Position numbers and translations under genes: made by a program
DNA from: Pseudonocardia sp. KRD291
Lineage (GTDB): Bacteria > Actinomycetota > Actinomycetes > Mycobacteriales > Pseudonocardiaceae
DNA: 64,000 nt
Direction: 5' to 3'
Assembly (NCBI RefSeq): GCF_019263595.1
Contig: NZ_JADQDD010000002.1
Span: forward strand, 31,374-95,373
In this document: one piece after another, positions 33,558 through 43,130 of the stretch
How positions within the stretch are numbered: the first letter of the stretch is position 1
Layout: the number at the start of each line of letters is the position of its first letter
The notes under the pieces: generated by a model
What the model saw: the letters and a program-made list of their open reading frames with translations, nothing else
Database searches by the model: none
What the model was told of the DNA's origin: nothing

Positions 33558-35300
33558 TCACCCGCGTCTCCTGCTCGGTGCACGCCCGCCCCCGCGCGTC
33601 AGACGCATCGAGACCAGCACCACCGCGGCCGATACTGCGGTGACGACCACTGAGAGCGCGGCCAGTTGCGGGTAGGTCCCGTTGGTCCACAGGTCCAGCG
33701 TCACCGACCCGACCACCGGGTTGGTGGTACCGGCGAGCATCACGGAGGCCGTGATGTCACCGGAGACCAGCACGAAAACGAGCGCCCATCCCGCGGCGAG
33801 CCCCGGCGTCATCAGCGGCAGGACGACCCGGCGGAAGGTGCGACCGGGCGGAGCGCCGCAGACCCGTGACGCCTCGGCGAGTGGGTCCCCAACCTGGGCC
33901 AACGCGGACTCGGCCGAGACCGAGGCCTGCGGCAGGTACAGCACGACGTAAGCCAGGAACAGCAGCATTACGGTCCCGGCCAGGCCGAACGGCGGCCCGG
34001 CAAGCGCGGCGACGAACGCCAGCGCCACCACGATGTGCGACATCGTGCCGGGCAGCTTGGTGATCCCGTTGACCAGCGTGCGGAGCGTCCCGCGTAGGTA
34101 GGTCCGGGCCGCGTAGGCGATCACCGCGGCGCCCAGCACGGCCGCGGTCGCCGCGACCAGCCCCAACAACACGCTGTTCACCAGCGCGTCGCGGGTAAGC
34201 CGGCGCCCGACCAGCACTTCACTGAACGCGTCGAGCTGCAGCGCCGAGAACCGGATGTTCGCGGACCAGAACGGCTGCAGCGAGACCACCAGCAGCCCCA
34301 GGAACGGCAGCACGGCCGTCACCAGCAGGTAGCCGAGCAGGAGCGCGCGGCTCGGAGCGCGCCAGCGTCCGAGCCGAAGCCGGGTCCCGCGCGCGGCGCG
34401 GCCCGAGATCGTCGCGAACCGGGACCGCCGCAGCACCGCGACCTGGGCCAGGTAGAGGGCCGTCACGGCCAGGAACAGCACCAGGCCGAGAACGATCGCC
34501 ACGTCGGTGCGCGGCGGGAACTCGGCGGTCAGCAGGCGCACCACGGTGACGGCCAGCACCTCGATCCGGGCCTGCGTCCCCAGGATCACCGGCACCGAGT
34601 ACAGCGCGAGCCCGAACACCCCGGCCAGCAGGGCACCGCCGAGGATCGCCGGACGCACCGACGGCAGGGTCACCGTCCGCAACACCCGTGCCGGGCCGGC
34701 GCCGCCGACCCGGGCGGCCTCCTCCATCGCCGGGTCGAGATTGCGCAGCGCAGCCGCCACCGTCAGGTAGACGTGCGGCACGAGATAGAGCGTGTAGACG
34801 AACACCAGACCGGGCCAGCTGAACACGTCCAGCGGGCCGGAGGTGATTTCGATCCCGACCAACCCGGCAGCGGCCCGGATCGCGCCGTTGAGGAACCCGG
34901 CATTCGGTGAGGCGAGCAGCGCCCACCCGATGGCCCCGGCGATCGGGGGAACCAGCAGCGGGACCACCGGCAGGATCCGGCTGACCCAACCGAGATGGGC
35001 GTCGGTGCGCTCGTCCAGCCAGGCGAACAGGCAACCGAGCACGACCGCACACCCTGTACTGATCACGAGCGCGATCACGGTGTTGAGCAGCATGGTCCCG
35101 AGGCCGGGCAGGGCCACCGCGGCGCTGACGGCCTGTCCGACGCCGCTTCCGAGCCCGGCCACCATCACCATGGGCGGACCGAGCACCAGTGCCACGACTG
35201 CGGTCACCAGCAGGGCCGAGCCGGGGCCGAACAGCCCTCGCCGGGCGGGCGGGACGGCGGGCGTCGCGGGCGGAGTGGCTGGACGCGCGGTTACGACCAC
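33558..35300 (-). CDS. ABC transporter permease (fused, FbpB/ThiP-like)
   Basis: A 580-residue protein with two BPD_transp_1 halves. Each half has the EAA loop (MEEAARVGGAGPARVLRTVTLP in part near residue 190, and PLAEASRVCGAPPG near 490). It is of the fused iron/thiamine/phosphonate permease type, with about 12 helices. GTG start at 35300 lies within the end of the ATPase gene, so the two are coupled. Moves the solute delivered by the lipoprotein at 36472. Confidence 0.9.
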   Translation of the reverse strand: MVVTARPATPPATPAVPPARRGLFGPGSALLVTAVVALVLGPPMVMVAGLGSGVGQAVSAAVALPGLGTMLLNTVIALVISTGCAVVLGCLFAWLDERTDAHLGWVSRILPVVPLLVPPIAGAIGWALLASPNAGFLNGAIRAAAGLVGIEITSGPLDVFSWPGLVFVYTLYLVPHVYLTVAAALRNLDPAMEEAARVGGAGPARVLRTVTLPSVRPAILGGALLAGVFGLALYSVPVILGTQARIEVLAVTVVRLLTAEFPPRTDVAIVLGLVLFLAVTALYLAQVAVLRRSRFATISGRAARGTRLRLGRWRAPSRALLLGYLLVTAVLPFLGLLVVSLQPFWSANIRFSALQLDAFSEVLVGRRLTRDALVNSVLLGLVAATAAVLGAAVIAYAARTYLRGTLRTLVNGITKLPGTMSHIVVALAFVAALAGPPFGLAGTVMLLFLAYVVLYLPQASVSAESALAQVGDPLAEASRVCGAPPGRTFRRVVLPLMTPGLAAGWALVFVLVSGDITASVMLAGTTNPVVGSVTLDLWTNGTYPQLAALSVVVTAVSAAVVLVSMRLTRGGGRAPSRRRG

Positions 35301-36475
35301 GACGAACCCTCGTCGGCGCCCTCGTCGACGGGTAGCACCCGCACGTCGGCGGGATCGATCGTGACCCGGCAGCGAGATCCTGTCGTGTGGGAGGTGGCGC
35401 CGCTGTCCCACACCGCGAGACGGGTGCCGTCACCGACGCCGAGCATGTACTCGCTACGGCTGCCCACGAACACCGCCAGATCCACTGTCGCGGGCCAGGT
35501 GTTCGGTTCGTCCGGCGTCCCGGTCACGATCCGCCACCGTTCCGGCCGGGACGCGAGCAGTACCGGATGCCCGACCAGCGCCGTGGGGACGCGGGCGGTC
35601 ACCTCCCCGATATCGGTCTGCACGGTCGTCGGGTCGAGCGCCTGACCGGTGAGCTCGTTGGACACACCGACGAAGCGAGCCACGTACCCGCTGGCCGGAC
35701 GGTTGTAGATCTCCTCGGGCGTGCCCAGCTGTTCGATCCGCCCCGCGTGCAGGACGGCGATCCGGGTCGCCAGGCTCATCGCCTCGTGTTGGTCGTGGGT
35801 GACGTAGACGGCGGTGAAGCCGAGCCGGCGCTGCAGCGCGAGCAACTCGAAGCGCAGCTGGTCCCGGACCTTGGCGTCGACGTTGGACAGCGGCTCGTCG
35901 AACAGCACCACGTCCTGCCCCGCGACCAGGGCACGGGCCAGCGCGATCCGCTGCTGCTGCCCCCCGCTCATCTGACCGGGGTACTGCTCGGCCAGCTCGG
36001 GGACCCCGACCAGGGCCAGTGCCCGGTCCGCGGCCGCCCGGGCCTCGCGCCGCCCGCCTCGCCGGTTCTCCAGCGGGTAGGCGACGTTGGCCAGTGCGGT
36101 CATGTGCGGCCACAACGCATAGGACTGGAACATCATGCTCACCGGCCGGGCCTCCGGCGCCACGTCGACCCGAGCTCCGCGCCCCGCGCGGAACACGGCC
36201 CGGCCGCCGATGGTGATCTCCCCACGGGACGGGGTTTCCAGACCGGCCAGGCAGCGCAGCAGGGTCGTCTTGCCGCATCCGCTCGGTCCCAGCAGCACCA
36301 GGAACTCGCCGTGGCCGATGTCGAGGTCCAGGTCGTCGACGGCGGGCACGTCGGCGCCGCCACGCCGGGTGAACGTCTTGGTCACCCCGCGCACGACGAT
36401 CTCTGCGGTTGAGGGCTCGCCTGGGTCGGTGCCGGTGTGCTCTGCAGTGGCCCTGGCGGGCGCGCGGGCGGTCAC
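35291..36475 (-). CDS. ABC transporter ATPase (PotA/FbpC-like)
   Basis: A 394-residue ATPase: Walker A GPSGCGKTT at 63-71, Q-loop MMFQSYALWPHM, signature MSGGQQQR, Walker B VVLFDEP and the switch histidine in YVTHDQHEAMS. A C-terminal TOBE domain follows (about 285-385). This is the spermidine/putrescine or ferric-iron type. Start is a GTG in a GTGA overlap with the substrate-binding protein stop. Confidence 0.93.
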   Translation of the reverse strand: MTARAPARATAEHTGTDPGEPSTAEIVVRGVTKTFTRRGGADVPAVDDLDLDIGHGEFLVLLGPSGCGKTTLLRCLAGLETPSRGEITIGGRAVFRAGRGARVDVAPEARPVSMMFQSYALWPHMTALANVAYPLENRRGGRREARAAADRALALVGVPELAEQYPGQMSGGQQQRIALARALVAGQDVVLFDEPLSNVDAKVRDQLRFELLALQRRLGFTAVYVTHDQHEAMSLATRIAVLHAGRIEQLGTPEEIYNRPASGYVARFVGVSNELTGQALDPTTVQTDIGEVTARVPTALVGHPVLLASRPERWRIVTGTPDEPNTWPATVDLAVFVGSRSEYMLGVGDGTRLAVWDSGATSHTTGSRCRVTIDPADVRVLPVDEGADEGSSWS

Positions 36476-37542
36476 GTCAGCCCCAGCAGGTCGAGGATCC
36501 GGCGCTGATCCTGGGGGCTGGTCGGCTCCGGCGAGCGGTAGCCGGCGGGCAGCGGGAGCATGCCCGGCAGGTCCCGGCGCGGGGACGCGGCGACAGTGCC
36601 GTTGACCGCCGTCTGGCCGGCCGGGGTGAGCAGGAAGTTGGCGTACAGCGCGGCCGCGTTGCGGGTCTGCCCGCAGTCGGAGACCGACACGAACTGCTCG
36701 ACCCCGGTGGTCGGTCCGTCCGAGATCACCCGGGTGGTCAGCGGCGCACCCTGCTCGGCCAGCGGCTCGACGACCGAGAGGATCGTCGGGAAGGCGACGG
36801 CGCGTTCGCCGGCGGCGGCCTGCTGGGTGGCGGGCACCGAGCTGTCGGCGACGCGCAGCTCCTGGCCGGCCAGCCGGCGCAGGAACTCGTCACCGTACTG
36901 CTCGCGCAGCATGTTCATCAGCGACATCCAGCCGGGCGTACTGCGCGGGTCGGTGAGCACGATCCGCCCGCGCAGCGCCGGGTCGAGCAGAGCGCGGGGA
37001 TCCGCAGGCGCCGACGCCTCCGGGACCGCCGTGGTGTTCGTGGCGATCGCGGCCGGGATCACGCTGATCCGGGCCGCGCGGCCCATCACCACCGCCTCCC
37101 GCGGCCAGCGCGCAATCTCCGGGATCCGCCCGGCCTCCAGCGGGGCGAACCAGCCGCGGGAAGTGCCCTCGCGGATCAGCTCGGGGTCGGCGGCGATCAC
37201 CGCGCCGGCGCTGCACACCTGTGCCGAGCGTTCGGCCGCATACCGGGTGGTGAGGGTGCCGGAGGCGAGCCGAACGGGTTGCACATCGACGTCGGGGTAC
37301 ACCTCGCTGAACGCGGCCACCGTCGCCTCGATCAGCTCAGGGTTCTGCGAGCTGTAGAGCACCAACGGGGGCTCGGCCGCGGCCGCCGCGTACAGGCCCG
37401 CCGTCGCCGGGTCCGAGGTGCCTGCCCCGGACGGCATCTCCGGTCCGGACCCGCAGCCGGCAGCCAGTGCCACGGTCGTCAGCGCTCCAACCAGCACCGT
37501 CCATCGGCCTGCTGAGACTCTCGCGCGTCGTTGCGCCTTCAT
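36472..37542 (-). CDS. ABC transporter substrate-binding lipoprotein (FbpA-like)
   Basis: A 356-residue lipoprotein. Signal peptide with positively charged start and lipobox LAAGC (lipid-modified cysteine at 30). The mature part has the SBP_bac_6/8-like fold typical of ferric-iron and related transporters (LVLYSSQNPELIEATVAAF; later RIVLTDPRSTPG). Ligand could be iron, a polyamine or an organic anion such as a phosphonate; not decidable. ATG 37542 after GAGAGGCGGG. First gene of the three-gene transporter operon, divergent from the MHS transporter. Confidence 0.9.
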   Translation of the reverse strand: MKAQRRARVSAGRWTVLVGALTTVALAAGCGSGPEMPSGAGTSDPATAGLYAAAAAEPPLVLYSSQNPELIEATVAAFSEVYPDVDVQPVRLASGTLTTRYAAERSAQVCSAGAVIAADPELIREGTSRGWFAPLEAGRIPEIARWPREAVVMGRAARISVIPAAIATNTTAVPEASAPADPRALLDPALRGRIVLTDPRSTPGWMSLMNMLREQYGDEFLRRLAGQELRVADSSVPATQQAAAGERAVAFPTILSVVEPLAEQGAPLTTRVISDGPTTGVEQFVSVSDCGQTRNAAALYANFLLTPAGQTAVNGTVAASPRRDLPGMLPLPAGYRSPEPTSPQDQRRILDLLGLT

Positions 37543-37964
37543 CGGTCCCGCCTCTCATCGTGGATCCCGCCAGGCCCGGCCATCGGGGTGCGCAGGGCGC
37601 GGATCCCTCCAGTGCCGAACATCCGGTCACGGTCACCAGGTCGCCGGACGATCCGCACAGCGCGTCGAGCAGCAGCCCGCGGCGCAAGTGCCGAGCAGCC
37701 TCCATGGGCACCTCCGGGCTGCGACGCCCAGCCGGATCGCCGCGTGTGCCGCCGAGATGGCGACGCAGAGAGCCTGCAACCAAAAACTTAAAAGGTCAAC
37801 CCTTTTGTCATTCGGTCATTCGTGATCTCATCTTCGTAGCGCTGATGTCCGCACGGCTCGGCGCACAGGCCACCGCCCGGCCCCTCGCGATCGCCACGGG
37901 GTTGAGCACGCCGAACGAAGCCCTCGGCCAGCGTGCCGACGCGGCCGGAACAAAGGAGTTCCCC
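37543..37964. other. Divergent promoter region
   Basis: About 420 bases between the ABC operon and the MHS transporter. The centre holds a short AT-rich block with the AAAAGG...CCTTTT palindrome. Frames crossing this stretch lack codon bias. Confidence 0.5.
37790..37806. promoter_or_regulatory. Palindrome AAAAGG-TCAAC-CCTTTT, FadR-type operator candidate
   Basis: A perfect 17-base inverted repeat with core GGTCAACC, fitting the GGT-Nx-ACC pattern of FadR-type GntR operators. The first 12 bases recur exactly at 50633-50644 in another divergent promoter region, near a paralogous pair of FadR regulators. Confidence 0.6.
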
Positions 37965-39329
37965 TTGTCCGATCCCACCGGCGCAGCCACCTTGCCCGCC
38001 CGAGTGCGGCGCCGTGCTGCACTTGCCAGCGTCGTCGGCACCACGGTGGAGTGGTACGACTACTTCATCTTCGGCACGGCCTCGGCGCTGGTGTTCAACG
38101 AGCTGTTCTTCCCCGACCTGTCCCCCGCCGCCGGCACCCTGGCCGCGTTCGCCGGGTTCGGCGTCGGGTTCCTCGCCCGACCCTTCGGCACGATCCTGTT
38201 CGGACACTTCGGGGACCGGGTCGGGCGCAAGCCGGTGCTCGTCGCGAGCCTGCTGCTGATGGGCGTGGCGACCGTACTGATCGGTCTGCTGCCCACCCAC
38301 GCGAGCATCGGCATCTGGGCCCCGGTGCTACTGGTCGTGATGCGTCTGGTGCAGGGCATCGGCGTCGGCGGCGAGTGGGGCGGCGCGGCGCTGGTCGCGA
38401 CCGAGCACGCACCCACCGGCCGTCGCGGGCTCTACGGGACGGCACCGATTGTCGGCGTCCCGCTCGGCACGATGCTCTCGGCGGGAGTGTTCTCCCTGGT
38501 CACGGCCGTGTGCACGGAGGAGCAGCTGCTCGCGTGGGGGTGGCGGATCCCGTTCCTGCTCAGCGGTGTGCTGATCGTGGTCGGGCTGGTGATCCGCTCC
38601 TCGGTCGAGGAGTCTCCGGTGTTCCGCCAGGCGCAGGAGCAGAAGCAGGCGCCGAGCAGGTTGCCGGTGTGGGAGGTGCTGCGCACCCACCCGCGAGCCG
38701 TGCTGCTCGCCGCCGGCGCACTCGCTCCCGGGACTGCGATCTTCTACATCGCCGCCACCTGGACGGTCTCCTATGCGACATCCGAGATCGGCTTCTCGAA
38801 GAACGAGGTCCTGAACGTGGTCGCGGTCGTGTCGGCCCTCGGCATCGCGATCAAGCTCGCCTCCGGCTGGTGGTCCGACCGGATCGGGCGTCGTCCCATG
38901 ATCGCGACCGGCTGCGTGATCATGGCTCTGATCGCCTTCCCGTACTTCTGGTTGATGAACACCGGCAGCATCTGGCTCTTCGCCGTCGCCGCGTTCGCGG
39001 TTCAGATCAGTCTCGGGTTTCTGGCCGGGCCGATCGCGGCGCTGTTCTCCGAGCTGTTCGAGACCCGGCTGCGCTACTCCGGGGCGTCGCTGTCCTACCA
39101 GCTCTCGACCACGATCGCCGGTGGTACCGCACCGGTGATCTGTGCCGCGCTCTATGCGGGGACCGGGGCGTACTGGCCGATCGCGGTGTACATCATCGGG
39201 CTCAGCCTGCTGGGCCTGATGTGCATCACGTTGACGCGGGAGACCTACGGCAACCGTCTCGACGGGACTCCGACAGGCTCGGCCTCCACCGATCTGGCCG
39301 TCGACCGCCATGGCCAGGTCACCGGCTAG
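37965..39329 (+). CDS. MFS transporter, metabolite:H+ symporter (MHS) type
   Basis: A 454-residue transporter with 12 helices. GTTVEWYDYFIFGTASALVF and FGDRVGRKPVLV are MHS-family hallmarks. It resembles the transporter at 8932 but is more divergent. Start chosen is TTG 37965, with the strong site AAAGGAG six bases upstream; ATG 37842 would give a less likely 40-residue extension. Role: uptake of an organic acid, under the divergent operator at 37790. Confidence 0.9.
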   Translation: MSDPTGAATLPARVRRRAALASVVGTTVEWYDYFIFGTASALVFNELFFPDLSPAAGTLAAFAGFGVGFLARPFGTILFGHFGDRVGRKPVLVASLLLMGVATVLIGLLPTHASIGIWAPVLLVVMRLVQGIGVGGEWGGAALVATEHAPTGRRGLYGTAPIVGVPLGTMLSAGVFSLVTAVCTEEQLLAWGWRIPFLLSGVLIVVGLVIRSSVEESPVFRQAQEQKQAPSRLPVWEVLRTHPRAVLLAAGALAPGTAIFYIAATWTVSYATSEIGFSKNEVLNVVAVVSALGIAIKLASGWWSDRIGRRPMIATGCVIMALIAFPYFWLMNTGSIWLFAVAAFAVQISLGFLAGPIAALFSELFETRLRYSGASLSYQLSTTIAGGTAPVICAALYAGTGAYWPIAVYIIGLSLLGLMCITLTRETYGNRLDGTPTGSASTDLAVDRHGQVTG

Positions 39330-39548
39330 CGCTACAGCTCGGACAGGTTGTCGGCCTGGTGACGGGGGCCGGCCCCGATTGCGGCCTCCCTCGTGGTCCA
39401 ACGGACGCAGGTCCAACCGCCACGGCCCACCCGGCCCACATCGCTGACCAGACCGCCGGCGCCGTCAAGCAACCGGTCGAACGCCTCTGGCTTGCAACAT
39501 CAAGGCCGGCGACGTGACTCATCTTCTCGCCGTGCCCCCTACCGGACA

Positions 39549-40367
39549 ATGGACGTAGTGATGACCCCATCCCGCCAGCACACCCTCACCACCGAGACGG
39601 TCGCCGACGGCGTCGTACAGGTCACCCTGGACCGCCCCGATCGCGGCAACGGCGTGGTCCCCGAGATGGCCCAGGACCTGGTGGAGACCTTCTCCCGGCT
39701 GGACGCCGACTCCGCGGTCCGCGCGGTGGTGCTCACCGGCGCCGGGAAGCAGTTCTCGGCCGGTGCCGACCTCAAGACCATGCGCGAGCACCTCGAGCAC
39801 AAGATGCCGAAGACCGGGGAACCGTACAACGCCAGGGTGATCTTCCCGGTGATCGAGCAGATGGTGTCCTCACGTCTTCCACTCATCGCCGCGATCAACG
39901 GCGGCGCTACCGCGGGAGGCATGGACCTGGCGCTGGCCTGCGATATCCGCCTCGCCTCCACGGCGGCGAAGTTCGGCCATACCTACATCAACCTCGGTCT
40001 CCCGCCGGGGAACGGCGGGACCTGGTTCCTGCCCCGCTTGGTCGGCTCCGGCGTGGCGGCCGAGCTGGTGTTGACCGGCGACGTCGTCGACGCCGCCCAC
40101 GCAGCCCAACTCGGGCTGGTCAACCGAGTGGTCGAACCTGAGCGCTTGCTCCCGGATGCCATCGCCCTGGCCGAGCGGATCGCGGCGAAGTCCTGGCGAG
40201 CGGTACAGGCGAGCAAACAGTCCCTGCGCGCCAGCTGGCAGGTCGACCTCGCCGCCACGCTGTCAACCAACTACTGGGCACACGCCGCGTTGCAACCCGG
40301 CCCCGATGTCGCCGAGGGGCTCGACGCGTTCCTACAGAAGCGACCCGCCCGGTTCAATCAGCGCTGA
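39549..40367 (+). CDS. Enoyl-CoA hydratase/isomerase family protein with altered active site
   Basis: A 272-residue crotonase-fold protein (FSAGADLK oxyanion loop, then NGGATAGGMDLALACD). The two glutamates used by classical hydratases are changed: D126 replaces the first and YIN at about 146-148 the second. Hydratase activity is therefore doubtful; an isomerase, hydrolase or decarboxylase of the same superfamily is possible. No ribosome site is obvious before ATG 39549, and ATG 39561 is an alternative start. The longer frame is not conserved. Confidence 0.75.
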   Translation: MDVVMTPSRQHTLTTETVADGVVQVTLDRPDRGNGVVPEMAQDLVETFSRLDADSAVRAVVLTGAGKQFSAGADLKTMREHLEHKMPKTGEPYNARVIFPVIEQMVSSRLPLIAAINGGATAGGMDLALACDIRLASTAAKFGHTYINLGLPPGNGGTWFLPRLVGSGVAAELVLTGDVVDAAHAAQLGLVNRVVEPERLLPDAIALAERIAAKSWRAVQASKQSLRASWQVDLAATLSTNYWAHAALQPGPDVAEGLDAFLQKRPARFNQR

Positions 40368-40694
40368 GCGACCGTCCGCTCGACCACTTGCCGGTGAGCC
40401 GCGGAACCGCCGCACCGACCACACCCACCGTGGTTCGATCCGCCGCCAAGCGAAGCCCTCTACTGCCCACCACGCCGACAATCGCGTCGAGGGGTGAACG
40501 GCCTGCTTATGTGTTCTTCCGATGTTTGTCCGGGCAGATTCGCGAATGTCTCGGCAGAGTGACCTGGCGCACGACGACAGTGCTTCGCAGTCGACGAGCC
40601 ATCCGCCCAGGCGAGCGTCGACCGCCCCGGCGACCGGAGCCTGATGCCGCGGGAACCGCTGTACGACGACCGACGAAGACCGATAGGGGTCGAT
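40368..40694. other. Intergenic region
   Basis: About 330 bases between the crotonase and the alcohol dehydrogenase. No gene, no clear terminator; an AT-richer patch around 40508-40525 (TTATGTGTTCTTCCGATG) may be the promoter of the dehydrogenase. Confidence 0.4.
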
Positions 40695-41816
40695 ATGAAA
40701 ACTCACGCTTCCATCCTGCGTAACGCGCCAGGGTCGTTCGAGCCGGTGGACCTCGACCTCGAGGGGCCACGTACGGGCGAGCTCACCGTCAAGCTCGTCG
40801 CCTCCGGCCTGTGCCACTCCGACGACCACATGGCCACCGGCGACATCCCGTACGGGATCTACCCTCTGTGCGGAGGCCACGAGGGCGCCGGGGTGGTGAC
40901 CGAGGTCGGGTCACACACTCCGGGCTGGGAAGTCGGGGACCATGTCGTGTTCACCTTCGTCCCGGCCTGCGGGCGGTGCCGCTGGTGCGCCGAGGGCAAA
41001 CAGAACATCTGTGACTTGGGCGCGACCATGCTCAACGGTGCGCGGTTCGACGACCCGACGAGCTTCCGGATGTCACTCGACGGCGCGCCGGTCGGGCAGA
41101 TGTCGGGTATCTCGACCTTCAGCGAGTTCACCACGGTGAGCGTGAACTCGGCGGTGAAGGTGCCGAAGGACGTCCCCCTCAAGCCGCTGTGCCTGCTCGG
41201 TTGCGGGGTGGGGACGGGATGGGGCTCAGCCGTCAACGCCGCCGACGTCCGGCCCGGACAGACCGTCATCGTGATGGGGGTCGGCGGGATCGGCACCAGC
41301 GCCGTGCAGGGCGCGGCGCACGCCGGCGCAACCACCGTGATCGCGGTGGACCCGGTCCCGTTCAAGCGCGAGAGCGCGATGGAGTTCGGCGCCACGCACG
41401 CCGCCGCGAACATGGCTGAAGCCCTCGACATGACCCGTCACGTCACCAACGGCCAGGGGCCCGACGCGGTGATCGTGACCGTCGGGGTCACCACGGCCGA
41501 GCACGTCGGCCAAGCGCTGGCCGCGGTACGCAAGTCCGGCGTCGTCGTAGCGACCGGCGCCGGCCCGGCCGGGGTCTCCGATGTCCCGATCAACCTTCTC
41601 GAGCTGACCATGTCCCAGAAACGACTGGTCGGGGCGCTTTTCGGACAGACGAGCCCGTTCACCAGCATTCCGTGGCTGACCCAGATGTACGCCGCCGGGC
41701 GGCTGAAACTGAACGAAATGATCACCAAGACGTACACGCTGGACCAGGTCGCCCAGGGCTACCGGGACATGCACGCGGGAACCATCATCCGCGGCATCGT
41801 TGACTTCGAGGCCTGA
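40695..41816 (+). CDS. Zinc alcohol dehydrogenase, NDMA-dependent type
   Basis: A 373-residue class-III-like MDR enzyme. Catalytic zinc ligands C40 (GLCHSDDH), H62 and E63 (GHEG); structural zinc cysteines 92, 95, 98 and 106. Motif GVGGIG at about 196-201 binds the coenzyme. The overall sequence resembles actinobacterial NDMA-dependent alcohol dehydrogenases, which keep NAD bound and need an external electron carrier (mycofactocin system). ATG 40695 after AGGGGTCG. Genes for mycofactocin are not in the window. Confidence 0.85.
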   Translation: MKTHASILRNAPGSFEPVDLDLEGPRTGELTVKLVASGLCHSDDHMATGDIPYGIYPLCGGHEGAGVVTEVGSHTPGWEVGDHVVFTFVPACGRCRWCAEGKQNICDLGATMLNGARFDDPTSFRMSLDGAPVGQMSGISTFSEFTTVSVNSAVKVPKDVPLKPLCLLGCGVGTGWGSAVNAADVRPGQTVIVMGVGGIGTSAVQGAAHAGATTVIAVDPVPFKRESAMEFGATHAAANMAEALDMTRHVTNGQGPDAVIVTVGVTTAEHVGQALAAVRKSGVVVATGAGPAGVSDVPINLLELTMSQKRLVGALFGQTSPFTSIPWLTQMYAAGRLKLNEMITKTYTLDQVAQGYRDMHAGTIIRGIVDFEA

Positions 41817-41921
41817 AGGCCGGCGGTGGTGGCAGCTCGGCGGCCGTCTACGTCAGCAGCCGCACCAGCCCTGGGCGGCCGACCTCTACCAGCCCCCAGG
41901 CTGCGTCGTTGCATGATCCAG

Positions 41922-42335
41922 TCAGTTCACTTCGAGGAGCTTGACCTTCACGTCGGCGCCCGAGATGTCCTGCACGGACCACTCCAACTCGCAGGACACA
42001 TGGAGGTGACGGGTCAGCGCCCGGACCGCACCGTGGGCGTCCCGGAGACGGACCTTCGCGTGCGCGGCGACAGTGTCATCAGCCGCCCGCACCTCACGCA
42101 GCTTCTCGGTGGCGGTCACCCCCGAGTGCACGATCTCGGCGATCGCGGTCTCGAACGCGATCAAGCGCGGGGTTATGACTGGCCCGGACGACAGTGAGGT
42201 GCCAATCCACGTTGGCGAGCCGTTACTCGCAGTTGCCGACCCCACCCTGGCAGCGGAGAAGGCGCGATATCCACGCAACAACCAGTTCTGCGAACGAGCA
42301 GACCAAATGCCCCGCCACCGCGCCGGATCCGGCAA
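41922..42335 (-). CDS. Hypothetical protein, doubtful
   Basis: A 137-residue frame inside an otherwise empty 530-base gap (41817-42347). The C-terminal 85 residues look protein-like (FETAIAEIVHSGVTATEKLR, then VSCELEWSVQDI). The first 50 residues do not. No ribosome site at ATG 42335. It could be the tail of a decayed gene. The rest of the gap shows nothing. Confidence 0.3.
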   Translation of the reverse strand: MPDPARWRGIWSARSQNWLLRGYRAFSAARVGSATASNGSPTWIGTSLSSGPVITPRLIAFETAIAEIVHSGVTATEKLREVRAADDTVAAHAKVRLRDAHGAVRALTRHLHVSCELEWSVQDISGADVKVKLLEVN

Positions 42336-42347
42336 AGGCGGGAACGA

Positions 42348-43130
42348 TCAGTAGGTTGATCTGCCCCCACTCGCGTCGAACACGGCCGCGGTGGAGAACG
42401 AGCACCGCGGCGAGCTCAGCCATGCGATCAGCTCGGCGATCTCCGCCGGCCGACCGACCCGCCCCATCGGGATCTTCGCGACGAGTCCGGCGATGTGCTC
42501 GGGCTCGGCGGCGGCGACCAGCGGGGTCTCGACGATCGTCGGTGTGACGGCGTTGACCAGCACCCCGCTGGTGGCAAGCTCCTTGCCCAACGACTTGGTG
42601 AGCCCGATCATGCCGGCCTTGGCGGCCGAGTACGGGCCGCTCCCGGCGTTACCTTCCTTACCGGCCACGCTGGCCACGTTGACCACGCGTCCGTAGCCGG
42701 CCCGCAGCATGTGCGGGATCACCTCGCGGCAGAGCAGGTAGGTCCCGGTCAGATGCACCCGCAGGACCGATTCGAACACCGCAGGATGGATCTCCCACAG
42801 CGGTGCCGCGGGAGCCGAGTGGCCAGCGTTGTTGACCAGGACGTCGATCCGCCCGAAGCGGTCGAAGGCCGACCGCACGGCGGCGCGGACCTGCTCCTCC
42901 ACGCCGACGTCGGCCACGAGGCCACACACCGGTGTGCCCGCTTCATCGAATCGCTCCGCCAGGACCTTCACCGCGTCGGCGTCGCGGTCGAGCAGGGCGA
43001 GCGAGGCGCCGCGTTCGGCAAGCAGGTCGGCGGTGGCCCGTCCGATTCCGCCGGCTGCTCCGGTCACCAGCGCGACCTGACCGCTCAGGTCGCGTGACGC
43101 ACTCGACTGCCGGATGGTCGGCGGGGTCAT
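42348..43130 (-). CDS. SDR-family oxidoreductase
   Basis: A 260-residue short-chain dehydrogenase: TGAAGGIG at 23-30, NNAG at 100-103, catalytic Y167 and K171 (GPYSAAKAGM). It ends VFDASGGRSTY, typical of FabG-like enzymes. ATG 43130 overlaps the stop of the Rieske gene (ATGA). It is the last gene of the minus-strand block 42.3-50.6 kb. It oxidises or reduces an intermediate of that pathway. Confidence 0.9.
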   Translation of the reverse strand: MTPPTIRQSSASRDLSGQVALVTGAAGGIGRATADLLAERGASLALLDRDADAVKVLAERFDEAGTPVCGLVADVGVEEQVRAAVRSAFDRFGRIDVLVNNAGHSAPAAPLWEIHPAVFESVLRVHLTGTYLLCREVIPHMLRAGYGRVVNVASVAGKEGNAGSGPYSAAKAGMIGLTKSLGKELATSGVLVNAVTPTIVETPLVAAAEPEHIAGLVAKIPMGRVGRPAEIAELIAWLSSPRCSFSTAAVFDASGGRSTY

